Shown here: positions 34,956 through 43,139 of the stretch, one piece after another
Numbering within the stretch: the first letter of the stretch is position 1
How the letters are laid out: each line of letters starts with the position of its first letter
DNA from: CAYLPJ01 sp964385465
Lineage (GTDB): Bacteria > Planctomycetota > Phycisphaerae > SM23-33
Reading direction: 5' to 3'
NCBI GenBank assembly: GCA_964385465.1
Contig: CAYLPJ010000035.1
Span: 4,821-68,820 of the forward strand
DNA length: 64,000 bases
Translations under genes and position numbers: made by a program
Notes under the pieces: generated by a model
What the model was told of the DNA's origin: nothing
The model's input: only the letters and a program-made list of their open reading frames with translations
The model's database searches: none

Positions 34956-35546
34956 GTGGACGCGTGTCTGGAAATCTCGCTGCCGGCGCCGCTTGCGGAC
35001 ATCGGCGACGCCGACGCCGCCCCGCCCGCCGACGCGCCCCCGCCCGCGGACGCCGCCGAGACCCGGCGACTCCGCGAACGCCTGGCGGAAGCCGAGGCCG
35101 CCCTGTCGGCCGAACGCGACGGGCTCGGCGAGGCCCGCAAGGCCCTGGTCGCCGCCGGCGAGCAGCTCGACCGGGCGCGGCGGGAGATGGTCGCCGACAT
35201 CGAGCGCGACCTGCCGGAGCTGGCGATGAACATCGCCCGCAAGGTGCTCATGCAGGAGGTCCGGGCGGGTCGGCACGAGATCGACCCGATCGTCGCCGAG
35301 GCGATCGAGCGCCTGCCGACCGCCCGCGATGCCGTCGTGCACCTGAACCCCGCGGACCTCGCCCGCTGCGAGGCCGCCGCCGATGCCGCCGAGCGCCCCG
35401 GCGGGCTCCGGTTCCTGGCCGACCCCTCGGTCCCCCCGGCCGGGTGCGTCGTGGAAACGTCCGAGGGCGTCGTCGAGTCGTCCATCGAGGAGCACCTCGA
35501 CGAGGTCCTCGACGCCCTGCGGTCCGACGAAGAAAGGCACGAATAG
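34956..35546 (+). CDS. fliH: Flagellar export regulator FliH
   Basis: FliH binds the FliI ATPase and the C ring. The 196-aa product has an Ala/Pro-rich N-terminus, a long central helix (E-A-E-A-A-L-S-A-E-R) and a V/T-ATPase-stator-like C-terminus (A-M-N-I-A-R-K-V-L-M-Q-E, G-G-L-R-F-L-A-D-P-S-V-P-P-A-G-C). The start is GTG at 34956, with AGGAAGG upstream. It ends immediately before the fliI ATG. Confidence 0.92.
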   Translation: MDACLEISLPAPLADIGDADAAPPADAPPPADAAETRRLRERLAEAEAALSAERDGLGEARKALVAAGEQLDRARREMVADIERDLPELAMNIARKVLMQEVRAGRHEIDPIVAEAIERLPTARDAVVHLNPADLARCEAAADAAERPGGLRFLADPSVPPAGCVVETSEGVVESSIEEHLDEVLDALRSDEERHE

Positions 35547-36920
35547 ATGTCCCTGGTGAACCTGGGCAAATACCACATGCGGCTGGACAACGTGAACCTG
35601 CTGCCCTGCAAGGGCGCGGTGGTTCGCGTCGCCGGGCTGACCGTCGAGTCCAAGGGCCCGCCGGTGGGGGTGGGGCAACTGTGCGAGATCCGCCTTCGCG
35701 ACGGGCGACGCGTGCCGTCCGAGGTCGTCGGCTTCCAGGGCTCCCACCGCGTGCTGCTGCCGCTGGAGGGCATCGACGGGATCGCCCCCGGGGACACCGT
35801 CCGCGCCGCCCCGCGGGCCCGGCAGATCCGCCTGGGCCCCGAGCTGCTCGGGCGCGTCGTCGACGGGCTGGGCAGGCCTCTCGACGACCGCGGGCCGCTT
35901 CTCGGCGAGGAGACGCGCTGCCTCGACGCCGCGGCGCCGGGGCCGATGAACCGCAGCCGGATCACCGAACCGCTGGCGTTCGGCATCCGGGCGTTCGACG
36001 GGTTGCTGACGTGCGGCAAGGGCCAGCGGATCGGCATCTTCGCCGGAAGCGGCGTGGGCAAGAGCACGCTGCTGGGCGAGATCGCGCGGACCAGCGACGC
36101 CGACGTCAACGTCCTGGCACTGGTGGGCGAGCGCGGGCGAGAGGTCCGCGAGTTCCTCGAGGAGTCCCTCGGGCCCGAGGGGCTCCAGCGGAGCGTCGTC
36201 TGCGTGGCCACCTCCGACACCTCGCCCATCCAGCGGGTCAAGGTGGCGTTCCTGGCGATCACCATCGCCGAGTACTTCCGGGACGCCGGCAAGAACGTGA
36301 TGCTGATGATGGACTCGCTGACGCGGTTCGCCCAGGCCCAGCGGGAGATCGGCCTGGCCGCCGGCGAGCCGCCGACGACCAAGGGCTACTGCCCCAGCGT
36401 CTTCAGCCTGCTGCCCAAGCTCACCGAGCGCCTCGGCGCCTGCGAGCGCGGCAGCATCACGGGGGTGTTCACCATCCTCGTCGAGGCCGACGACATGAAC
36501 GATCCCGTCGCCGACAGCGTCCGCAGCCTGCTGGACGGGCACGTGGTCCTCAGCCGGCAGCTCGCCGAACGCGGGCACTACCCCGCCGTGGACATCCTCC
36601 AGTCGGTCAGCCGGCTGATGAACGGGATCGTCACCGACGAGCACCGCCTGGCCGCCCAGCGGTTCCGGGCCATCTACGCGACCTACCACGGGGCCGAGGA
36701 CCTCATCAACATCGGCGCGCTGGCGCCGGGCAGCAACCAGCGGATCGACCGCGCCGTCTCCCTGATCGAACGCGTGCGGGAGTTCCTCATCCAGCCGATC
36801 GGGCAGGGCACGCCGCTGGAGGAGACCGTCCGCCGACTCGCCGAGATCACCGAGAGCTGGGACTTCCTCCTGCCCGCCGACGCCGAGGCCGAGCCACGAC
36901 CCGATGAGGTGGCCTCATGA
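35547..36920 (+). CDS. fliI: Flagellum-specific export ATPase FliI
   Basis: FliI powers substrate unfolding and entry into the export gate. The 457-aa protein has Walker A G-S-G-V-G-K-S-T (about 167-174), the conserved A-L-V-G-E-R-G-R-E-V-R-E-F, Walker B (V-M-L-M-M-D-S-L-T-R) and the family length. The ATG directly abuts the fliH stop, and its end overlaps fliJ by ATGA. Confidence 0.97.
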   Translation: MSLVNLGKYHMRLDNVNLLPCKGAVVRVAGLTVESKGPPVGVGQLCEIRLRDGRRVPSEVVGFQGSHRVLLPLEGIDGIAPGDTVRAAPRARQIRLGPELLGRVVDGLGRPLDDRGPLLGEETRCLDAAAPGPMNRSRITEPLAFGIRAFDGLLTCGKGQRIGIFAGSGVGKSTLLGEIARTSDADVNVLALVGERGREVREFLEESLGPEGLQRSVVCVATSDTSPIQRVKVAFLAITIAEYFRDAGKNVMLMMDSLTRFAQAQREIGLAAGEPPTTKGYCPSVFSLLPKLTERLGACERGSITGVFTILVEADDMNDPVADSVRSLLDGHVVLSRQLAERGHYPAVDILQSVSRLMNGIVTDEHRLAAQRFRAIYATYHGAEDLINIGALAPGSNQRIDRAVSLIERVREFLIQPIGQGTPLEETVRRLAEITESWDFLLPADAEAEPRPDEVAS

Positions 36921-37402
36921 AACGCTTCCACTGGTCCTTGCAGCGGCTGCTGGACGTGACCGGGCGGCGCGAGCAGGCCCGGCAGGCCGAGGTGCTCGCG
37001 CTGTCGCGGCAGATGGCACGCAAGCGCCAGGACGTGCTCGTCCGCCGGATGCGGGTCCGCCAGCTCGTCGCCGAGCTGGACGGGCTGGACGTCGCCGGGC
37101 GCCTCGGGTGCCACGGCGAGCTGATGCGGTGCACCGACGCCCACGAGGCCGAGATCCGCCGCGTCGAGGGCGAGCTGGCCGGGCTCGCCGAGCAGCGAAA
37201 GGAAAAGACCAGGGCCCTGATGGAGCTGCGGACCCGGCGGGAGACGCTCGAGAAGCTCCGCGAACAGGCCCGCCGCGAGCACCTGCGGGCCGAGACCGCC
37301 CTGGAGCAGAAGCAGTTCGACGAGTCCGCCCACGTGGGGCGGACGCGAGAGATGATCGCGGCCCGCCGCCTGAGCCCGGCCCCGGCCGGGCCGGACGGAT
37401 GA
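36917..37402 (+). CDS. fliJ: Flagellar export chaperone FliJ
   Basis: The 161-aa product is a predicted antiparallel coiled coil (R-F-H-W-S-L-Q-R-L-L-D-V-T start, then Arg/Glu/Leu-rich helices), the shape of FliJ, the central stalk of the export ATPase. Its start overlaps the fliI stop. Sequence conservation in this family is low, so position and helical pattern carry the call. Confidence 0.9.
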   Translation: MKRFHWSLQRLLDVTGRREQARQAEVLALSRQMARKRQDVLVRRMRVRQLVAELDGLDVAGRLGCHGELMRCTDAHEAEIRRVEGELAGLAEQRKEKTRALMELRTRRETLEKLREQARREHLRAETALEQKQFDESAHVGRTREMIAARRLSPAPAGPDG

Positions 37403-37430
37403 GCGGCCGACAGAGACCGGAGCCCCCGAC

Positions 37431-38087
37431 ATGAGCGGAAAGAAATACCTGGTGCTGCTGGGGATCCTCGCGTTGCTGAGCTTCGGCGGCGCGTTGGGCG
37501 TGTCGCTGCTGCTGGGCGGCGGCGGGCCGGAGGCCTCGGCCGGGAAGGACCCCAACCGCTCGCTCACGCAGGGCCAGGCGGTGCTGGCGGGCCTGGGCGC
37601 GCCGCGTCCGGACCGCAAGCCGCCCAGCCGGATCGCGGTCGAGGAGATGATCAAGGACCTTCGGCTGCGGCTGTCGGAGGTCCAGCGGCGGTCGCGGAGC
37701 CTGGACGAGCGGGCGCGGCGCCTGGACCTGGCCGAACAGGCCGTCCGCCAGCGTGCCAAGGAGCTGGAGAAGCTCCGGATGCAGTTGGTCGGCCCGCTGA
37801 CGCGGCTGAAGGACGCCATCGCCCGGATGGAGCGCAGCCGCGTGCGTGTCCGCAAGGAGGAGAAGGCGAACATCGTCCGGATCGCGGCGACGTACGAGAA
37901 GATGGACGCCGCGCGGGGCGCGGAGATCCTCACCGGCATGTGCACGAACGAGCAGACCGACGACGTCGTGCGGATCCTGTACTACATGAACGAGCGCTGC
38001 TCGGCGAAGCTGCTGGGCGAGATGACCGACCAGGCCCTCGCCGCCAGGCTGACCGGGTTGATGCAGAAGGTTCGCGAGGAAGGCTGA
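37431..38087 (+). CDS. MotE/FlbB-like flagellar protein
   Basis: The 218-aa protein has one N-terminal membrane helix (about 7-28), a coiled coil (about 70-135) and a C-terminal MgtE-N-like helical domain (Y-E-K-M-D-A-A-R-G-A-E-I-L, D-D-V-V-R-I-L-Y-Y-M-N-E-R). This layout is that of MotE of alphaproteobacteria and FlbB of spirochaetes. The latter is a base of the periplasmic flagellar collar. Lying between fliJ and motA, it probably supports stator placement or assembly. Confidence 0.82.
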   Translation: MSGKKYLVLLGILALLSFGGALGVSLLLGGGGPEASAGKDPNRSLTQGQAVLAGLGAPRPDRKPPSRIAVEEMIKDLRLRLSEVQRRSRSLDERARRLDLAEQAVRQRAKELEKLRMQLVGPLTRLKDAIARMERSRVRVRKEEKANIVRIAATYEKMDAARGAEILTGMCTNEQTDDVVRILYYMNERCSAKLLGEMTDQALAARLTGLMQKVREEG

Positions 38088-38091
38088 CGCC

Positions 38092-38862
38092 ATGGACATC
38101 GCCACAATCATCGGACTGCTTGCCGGTCTGGCGTGCGTGGCCCTGCCGGTGCTCTCCGGCACCGGCGCGGCGACGTTCGTCCACCTGCCCTCCCTGGGCA
38201 TCGTGATGGGGGGCATGCTCTGCGCCACGCTGGTGCACTTCTCCCTCGGGCAGGTGCTGAACATCATCGCCGTCGTCAAGAAGACCCTCTTCTGCCGCAT
38301 GCCCGCCGAGAGGGACCTGATCCAGAAGATGGTGAACTACTCGGCGATCAACCGCCGCGACGGCGCGCTGGCGCTGGAGCGCCAGATCCCCGAAGCCGGC
38401 GACGACTTCCTCGTCAAGGGGCTCCAGATGGTCATCGACGGCCAGAGCGAGGAGTCGATGGAGAAGCAGATGTACATGGAGATCCAGTACCTCCAGGAGC
38501 GCCACGCCGAGGGCAAGAAGATCCTGGAGTTCATGGGCTCCAGCGCCCCGGCGTTCGGGATGATCGGCACGCTGATCGGGCTGGTCCAGATGCTCGGCTC
38601 GCTGGAGGACCCCAGCCAGATCGGCAGCGGCATGGCCGTCGCCCTGATCACGACGTTCTACGGCGCATTCATCGCCAACCTGCTGTTCCTGCCCATGGCC
38701 GGCAAGCTCGGCCTGCGGAGCAAGCGGGAGACCATGCTGCGGGAGATGATCCTCGAGGGGCTGCTGGGCATCGTCCGAGGCGAGAGCCCCACCGGCGTCC
38801 GCGAGCGGATGCAGGCCTTCCTGTCCGAACGCAACCGCGAGGACCTCAAGCCCAGTGTGTAG
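38092..38862 (+). CDS. motA: Flagellar stator protein MotA
   Basis: MotA is the ion-channel subunit that pushes on FliG. The 256-aa protein has four membrane helices (two near the N-terminus, two at about 155-175 and 185-205). The cytoplasmic loop contains the charged stretch N-R-R-D-G-A-L-A-L-E used for FliG contact. Both conserved prolines are present (S-A-P-A-F-G-M-I-G and F-L-P-M-A-G). It starts 4 bp after the motE-like gene. Confidence 0.95.
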   Translation: MDIATIIGLLAGLACVALPVLSGTGAATFVHLPSLGIVMGGMLCATLVHFSLGQVLNIIAVVKKTLFCRMPAERDLIQKMVNYSAINRRDGALALERQIPEAGDDFLVKGLQMVIDGQSEESMEKQMYMEIQYLQERHAEGKKILEFMGSSAPAFGMIGTLIGLVQMLGSLEDPSQIGSGMAVALITTFYGAFIANLLFLPMAGKLGLRSKRETMLREMILEGLLGIVRGESPTGVRERMQAFLSERNREDLKPSV

Positions 38863-38943
38863 GCAGACGACGGGACCAGTCACCGGCAGCGGCCGCGCGG
38901 GCGCGACGCCGCGCCCCGGGCCGCGAAAGGGCATTCGATAGCC

Positions 38944-39630
38944 ATGGCGAAGGGACGAGAAAAACCACGGGACGACGCCCCCCGGGGCCCGGGGAAGTGG
39001 ATCGTCACGTTCAGCGACTGCATGACGCTGCTGCTGTGCTTCTTCGTGCTGCTGCTGACGTTCTCGTCGTTCGACGAGGTCGAGCTCCAGAAACTCGCCG
39101 GCGCCTTCGACACCGAGAGCCACGACTCGATCTTCCCCAACCCCAGGGAGATCAAGGACTCCTCCGTCCCGCCGGTGCCCCGCGTGGTGCACATCACCGA
39201 TACCGGCAGCGAGATGCCCACCCGCAATCGCGAGAAGAACGACAACGCGCCGAAGGTCCGCCCGCCGATCCTCGACGACGACGTCTACAAGGACCGCAAG
39301 ACGTTCTTCATCCCCTCGCGCTGGCTGTTCTGGGGCGAGGGCACCGTGCTGACGCCCGAGGGGCGGGACTACCTGCGGCGGATCGCCGGGTTCCTCGACC
39401 TGCTGCCCAGCCGCGTGGTCATCGCCGAGTCCACCGGAGGGCTCGACGCCGGCGAGGCGCCCGACGAGGCCCGCCTCGCACGCGCCGCCGCGGTGATGCG
39501 GTTCCTCGCCGCCGCCGGCGAGACCCCGCCCGAGCGGTTCAACGTCAGCGCCTGTGATGCCGAGGTGCCCCCGCGGTTCCGCGGCCACCGGGTGCTGGCC
39601 GTCACGCTGATCGCCGGAAAGGTGTACTGA
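38944..39630 (+). CDS. motB: MotB-like stator protein, first copy
   Basis: The 228-aa product has the MotB N-terminus with one membrane helix and the essential proton/ion-binding aspartate (Asp25 in T-F-S-D-C-M-T-L-L-L). The C-terminal OmpA-like peptidoglycan-binding domain is recognisable but reduced: the usual N-x-x-L-S-x-x-R-A stretch reads D-E-A-R-L-A-R-A-A-A. Its stop overlaps the start of a second MotB-like gene (TGATG), so both are made together in fixed ratio. It is separated from motA by 81 bp. Confidence 0.88.
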   Translation: MAKGREKPRDDAPRGPGKWIVTFSDCMTLLLCFFVLLLTFSSFDEVELQKLAGAFDTESHDSIFPNPREIKDSSVPPVPRVVHITDTGSEMPTRNREKNDNAPKVRPPILDDDVYKDRKTFFIPSRWLFWGEGTVLTPEGRDYLRRIAGFLDLLPSRVVIAESTGGLDAGEAPDEARLARAAAVMRFLAAAGETPPERFNVSACDAEVPPRFRGHRVLAVTLIAGKVY

Positions 39631-40403
39631 TGCCTGGCCGACACAACCTGACCGACAACGACGACGAGTCGAAGGTCCCGGTGTGGATCGTCTCGTTCAG
39701 CGACATGGTGACGCTGCTGCTGGCGTTCTTCGTGCTGCTCCAGAGCTTCGCCCACGTGCGGGACCCGGACCTGTTCTTCATCGGGCAGGGCTCGTTCAAG
39801 CAGGCCATCGCCGGGCTGGGCATCCCCAAGTGGATGTTCGGGAGGGAAGACAAGATCCGCCGCGAGCACGGGAAGGTCAAGCACCCCGCCGAGCCGCAGG
39901 AGAAGCCCTCCGACACGCCGCCGCACCGCCTTCTCGATGCCGACAACGAGGCGATCCAGCATACCTTCGCCAGGCTTCGCAAGGAGTTGGATTCCAAGGC
40001 CCGCGACGAACGCCGCCAGCCCGTGCGCTTCGAGGCCACCGGCGTGCAGTTCGCCCCCGGCTCGGCCGAGCTGGACGACGCCGCCCGCGCCGTCCTGGAC
40101 AAGCTGGCGATGGAGATCCGCGACGCCCTGGCCGGCTCCGACGCCAGCGCGTACGTGATCGGCCTGGCCGCCGACGCCGGCGAGCCGTCGCAGCAGTGGG
40201 CGTTGTCGGCCCTGCGGGCCCGCGCCGCCGAGGCCTACCTCGACGCCCGCCTCCAGGCCGCCGCCGGCGGAACCGCGACGCCCTGGCGGTCCTTCTCCTG
40301 GGGGGCCGGGCCCGGCGGGCGGTGGTGCCGCGAGGCCGGCATCGTCCCCGAGAAGACCTCCATCGCCATAGCCCTCTTGCGAGGAAGCAGCCCTGATGGC
40401 TAA
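39630..40403 (+). CDS. MotB-like stator protein, second copy
   Basis: The 257-aa protein has the same plan as its neighbour: W-I-V-S-F-S-D-M-V-T-L-L-L-A-F-F with Asp25 in the membrane helix, a plug-like segment, and an OmpA-like C-terminus (F-A-P-G-S-A-E-L-D-D-A-A, W-A-L-S-A-L-R-A-R-A-A-E-A-Y-L). Outside the helix the two are clearly different, so this is an old duplication rather than a recent copy. The rule D-x-L/S-x-x-R-A is better kept here than in the first copy. Its end overlaps fliL by 8 bp. Confidence 0.85.
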   Translation: MPGRHNLTDNDDESKVPVWIVSFSDMVTLLLAFFVLLQSFAHVRDPDLFFIGQGSFKQAIAGLGIPKWMFGREDKIRREHGKVKHPAEPQEKPSDTPPHRLLDADNEAIQHTFARLRKELDSKARDERRQPVRFEATGVQFAPGSAELDDAARAVLDKLAMEIRDALAGSDASAYVIGLAADAGEPSQQWALSALRARAAEAYLDARLQAAAGGTATPWRSFSWGAGPGGRWCREAGIVPEKTSIAIALLRGSSPDG

Positions 40404-40953
40404 AGACAACGACAACCCGTTCGCCAGCAATGCAGACGGGGCCTCCGGCCGCGGCCGGCTGAAGGTCATCGTGCGGCTGGCGCTCATTCCGGCGGTGATC
40501 CTCATCGGTGTCGCCGGCGGCTACGGACTGGGCTCGGCCCTGGCCGGCGGCTCGCCCGACGACCCCGAGGACGCCCTGGCCGAGAAGCTGCCCGTCGAGC
40601 CTCCCGAGCCGGACCCGACGGTCAAGGAGGGCGAGTACGAGTACTACGACTTCGAGCCGATCGTGGTGAACCTCAACGAGCCGCGACTGGCGCGGTACAT
40701 CCGCGCGACGATCACGCTGGCGATCCCCAAGGCCCGGGCCGCCGCCGTCACCGAGCAGGTCAGCAGGAAGCAGAAGGAACTGCGGAACTGGCTGACGGTG
40801 TACCTCTCCGGACGGACGCTCGACGACGTCCGCGGGCCCAAGCACCTCAACCGCATCCGCCGCGAGATCCTCGACGCCTGCAACAAGCAGCTCTGGCCGA
40901 ACGGCAAGCCGATGATCGAGCAGGTCCTCTTCAAGGAATTCGCCGTCCAATGA
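40396..40953 (+). CDS. fliL: Flagellar basal-body stator-associated protein FliL
   Basis: FliL surrounds the stator and tunes torque. The 185-aa product has one membrane helix (about 25-48) and the periplasmic FliL domain (Y-D-F-E-P-I-V-V-N-L-N, R-Y-I-R-A-T-I-T-L, and the tail I-E-Q-V-L-F-K-E-F-A-V-Q). It overlaps the second motB and is followed by fliM with a 4-bp overlap. Confidence 0.93.
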   Translation: MAKDNDNPFASNADGASGRGRLKVIVRLALIPAVILIGVAGGYGLGSALAGGSPDDPEDALAEKLPVEPPEPDPTVKEGEYEYYDFEPIVVNLNEPRLARYIRATITLAIPKARAAAVTEQVSRKQKELRNWLTVYLSGRTLDDVRGPKHLNRIRREILDACNKQLWPNGKPMIEQVLFKEFAVQ

Positions 40954-41978
40954 CCGCACCCGCCACCGACAGCCGAGACCTCGTCGCGATGCTGACCCGC
41001 GCCGCCGGCGCCACCGGCGAGGCGATCCTCGCAGATGTCGAGTTCCAGGAGTACGACTGGCACGTGCCCAGGCACTTCTCCGCCAACGAACTCGCCGGGA
41101 TTGCAGAGCTCGCCGACACCCTCGCCGACCGTCTCGCCGAGGCCCTGACAGGCTACCTCCGCCGGCCGATCACCCTCGCGGCCGCCAAGGTCGCCGAGGC
41201 CTACCGCGACCGCCTGACGTCCACGGAGGCCCGTCCGTTCGTGGCCCCGCTGACCGTCGGTAAGACGCCCGCCGGCGCGCTGGTCCTCGATGCCGACCGC
41301 TCCGTGGCATGGATCTCCGCCCTGCTGGGCGCCGACGTCAGCCAGCGGGGCGACGCCGGGCTGTCCGACCTCGAAACCGACCTGCTCGACGACCTGGCCT
41401 CGGCGCTGTCCTCGGCCGCCGCGGAGGTTCTCTCGGCCGCGGACGCCCCCGGGTTCGGCCGCGACGGACCCGTCGTCCCCGGGCTGGGCGCCTTGCCCGG
41501 CGAGGCCGAAACCGCCTACTGCGAACTGCGCTTCGCCGTCGCCGAGGCCGCCGAAGACGGCGCGGACGAGGACGCCGGCGGCGACCCCGAGGCCGTCAGG
41601 CTCCTGCTGACCTGTCGCGCGCTGGACCCCCTCGGCCGAGCCGGCGGCGCCGCCGAAGAGGCCCGGGCCGATCCCGCCGCCGACGAGCAGGCCATGCGGG
41701 CGCACCTCGGAAGCGCCCGCGTTACCGCCGAGGTCCGCGTGGGAGGCACCGAGCTGTCCGTCCGCGAGGTGATGGGCCTCGAACCCGGCGACGTCCTGCC
41801 CCTCGACCGCCTCGCCGACGAGCCCCTCGACGCCTTCGTCCAGCACACCCGCGTGCTCGCCGGCCGGGCCGTCGCCACGCACGACGGACGCTACGGAATC
41901 CAAGTTACCGCAACCCCCGGCCGCGGGAGCGAGGAACCCGACCCCGCCGCGGCCGAGAACGACCGGAAAGGGACGTAA
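40950..41978 (+). CDS. fliM: Flagellar motor switch protein FliM-like
   Basis: The 342-aa protein has the FliM middle domain (E-Y-D-W-H-V-P-R-H-F-S-A-N-E-L, then L-D-A-D-R-S-V-A-W-I-S-A-L-L-G) and a C-terminal SpoA domain (about 250-325; V-R-V-G-G-T-E-L-S-V-R-E-V-M-G-L-E-P-G-D-V). The N-terminal CheY-P-binding peptide, usually L-S-Q-x-E-I-D-x-L-L, is not recognisable: the protein starts T-A-P-A-T-D-S-R-D-L-V-A-M-L. It is also more Ala/Asp-rich than most FliM. It lies between fliL and fliN as expected. Confidence 0.85.
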   Translation: MTAPATDSRDLVAMLTRAAGATGEAILADVEFQEYDWHVPRHFSANELAGIAELADTLADRLAEALTGYLRRPITLAAAKVAEAYRDRLTSTEARPFVAPLTVGKTPAGALVLDADRSVAWISALLGADVSQRGDAGLSDLETDLLDDLASALSSAAAEVLSAADAPGFGRDGPVVPGLGALPGEAETAYCELRFAVAEAAEDGADEDAGGDPEAVRLLLTCRALDPLGRAGGAAEEARADPAADEQAMRAHLGSARVTAEVRVGGTELSVREVMGLEPGDVLPLDRLADEPLDAFVQHTRVLAGRAVATHDGRYGIQVTATPGRGSEEPDPAAAENDRKGT

Positions 41979-41980
41979 TC

Positions 41981-42370
41981 ATGGCCGATGCCACGACGCT
42001 GGAGACCCCCGACACCGCCGCCGAGACCGCGCCCGACACCGGGGCCGCCGAGGAGGCGGTCGATGTCCGGGACGCCGAGCTGCCCGGGGCCGCCGAGGCC
42101 CCCGCGCCCGGGGGGGACGGCAAGCTGGACATCCTGCTGGACACGTCGATGGAGGTCTCCGTCCGCCTGGGCACCGCCGAGCTGCCCGCCCGGGACCTGA
42201 TCCGCCTGGGCCCCGGCTCGGTGCTGACCCTCGACCGCCAGGTCGGCCAGCCCGTGGACGTGATGCTCCGCGGCATCCGCTTCGCCACGGGCAAGCTGGT
42301 GGTCGTCGGCGACCAGTTGGGCGTGCGGATCGAGGAGATCCTCTCGCCGCAGCGAGGCCCCGCGGGCTGA
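41981..42370 (+). CDS. fliN: Flagellar motor switch protein FliN
   Basis: The 129-aa product has an acidic, Ala-rich N-terminal 45 residues and a full SpoA domain (L-L-D-T-S-M-E-V-S-V-R-L-G-T-A-E-L, L-D-R-Q-V-G-Q-P-V-D-V, G-V-R-I-E-E-I-L-S). FliN forms the base of the C ring. The ATG has AAGGGA upstream. It is the last gene before a 217-bp gap that holds a new promoter. Confidence 0.95.
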   Translation: MADATTLETPDTAAETAPDTGAAEEAVDVRDAELPGAAEAPAPGGDGKLDILLDTSMEVSVRLGTAELPARDLIRLGPGSVLTLDRQVGQPVDVMLRGIRFATGKLVVVGDQLGVRIEEILSPQRGPAG

Positions 42371-42478
42371 CCGGCCGGGCGACGTTCAATTCTCAGGCGC
42401 GCCGGGGGCGGAAACTTCGCGCGCGCCGGAGTCCGCGCCGACTTCCCCGGTGAATCCCCCAAACCCCTTCATTCTCGT

Positions 42479-42497
42479 AATACTATAAGTATGTATT
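42479..42497. promoter_or_regulatory. Probable enhancer palindrome upstream of fliO
   Basis: The site contains ATACT-ATA-AGTAT and an outer pair AATAC/GTATT nine nt apart, in otherwise GC-rich DNA. Its centre is about 100 bp upstream of the start predicted for the sigma-54 promoter at 42561, the same spacing as at 25653. Confidence 0.45.
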
Positions 42498-42560
42498 GAA
42501 AAGCATCTTACGGCCATAAGGCCGGGCGGATGGGAGACGGGGCGGCCTCGGCGGGGAGTT

Positions 42561-42576
42561 TGGCACATCGTATGCA
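42561..42576 (+). promoter_or_regulatory. Sigma-54 promoter ahead of fliO
   Basis: TGGCACATCGTATGCA has a perfect -24 half and ATGC in the -12 half, with the GG and GC doublets exactly 10 nt apart. The predicted start, near 42587, coincides with the annotated fliO ATG (42588). Confidence 0.65.
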
Positions 42577-42587
42577 CTAAGCCCGGC

Positions 42588-43139
42588 ATGAGCTGCTTGC
42601 GCTTGTGCAATCCTCGCGCTGAACGCACCCGGCGAGCCCTCCGGGCCCTCGTGGCCCTGCTGGCGGTGCTGCTGTCGCCCGGATACGCCGCCGCACAGAC
42701 CACCGCCGCGGCGACCGCCCCGGCCGGGACGCAGCCGACCACCGACCGCGGGGGCAAACTCGTCCTGCGCGGCGAGGGCAACCGCTCGCTGCCGGCACTC
42801 GACGACGGCGACGGCATCCTCGGGCAGATGGTCAGCTACGTGCTGGTGATCCTGGTTCTGGGCGGCGCGGCCGCGTGGGCGGCCCGGCGGTTTCTCCCCC
42901 GCAGCCGCCCGCAGGACGAGGGCGGGCGGATCCGCGTGACCGACACGCTGCACCTCTCGCCGGGCAAGCAGTTGCAGGTGATCGAGGTCGGCGGGCAGCG
43001 GTTCCTGATCGCCTCGTGCAAGGACGGCGTCTCGCTGGTCTCGGAGCTGAAGGCCTCGTTCGCCGGCATCTACGAGCAGACCCGCGCCGACGGCGGGGAT
43101 GCCCCGTCCGGCGAAGGCGACGCGGAGGGCAGGGCATGA
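42588..43139 (+). CDS. fliO: Flagellar biosynthesis protein FliO
   Basis: FliO helps the export gate protein FliP assemble. The 183-aa product has a signal-like N-terminus (to about 36), a Thr/Ala-rich stretch, one membrane helix (about 80-100), and the short FliO beta domain (R-I-R-V-T-D-T-L-H-L-S-P-G-K-Q-L-Q-V-I-E-V). The ATG at 42588 has no ribosome binding site, and the sigma-54 start falls on it, so the message may be leaderless or translation may begin at TTG 42603 or GTG 42651. Its stop overlaps fliP (ATGA). Confidence 0.88.
   Translation: MSCLRLCNPRAERTRRALRALVALLAVLLSPGYAAAQTTAAATAPAGTQPTTDRGGKLVLRGEGNRSLPALDDGDGILGQMVSYVLVILVLGGAAAWAARRFLPRSRPQDEGGRIRVTDTLHLSPGKQLQVIEVGGQRFLIASCKDGVSLVSELKASFAGIYEQTRADGGDAPSGEGDAEGRA

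Noticed and set aside
31982..36382. Open frame of about 1460 codons on the minus strand across fliE-fliI
   Set aside because: Antisense to a conserved flagellar gene series; no domain seen.
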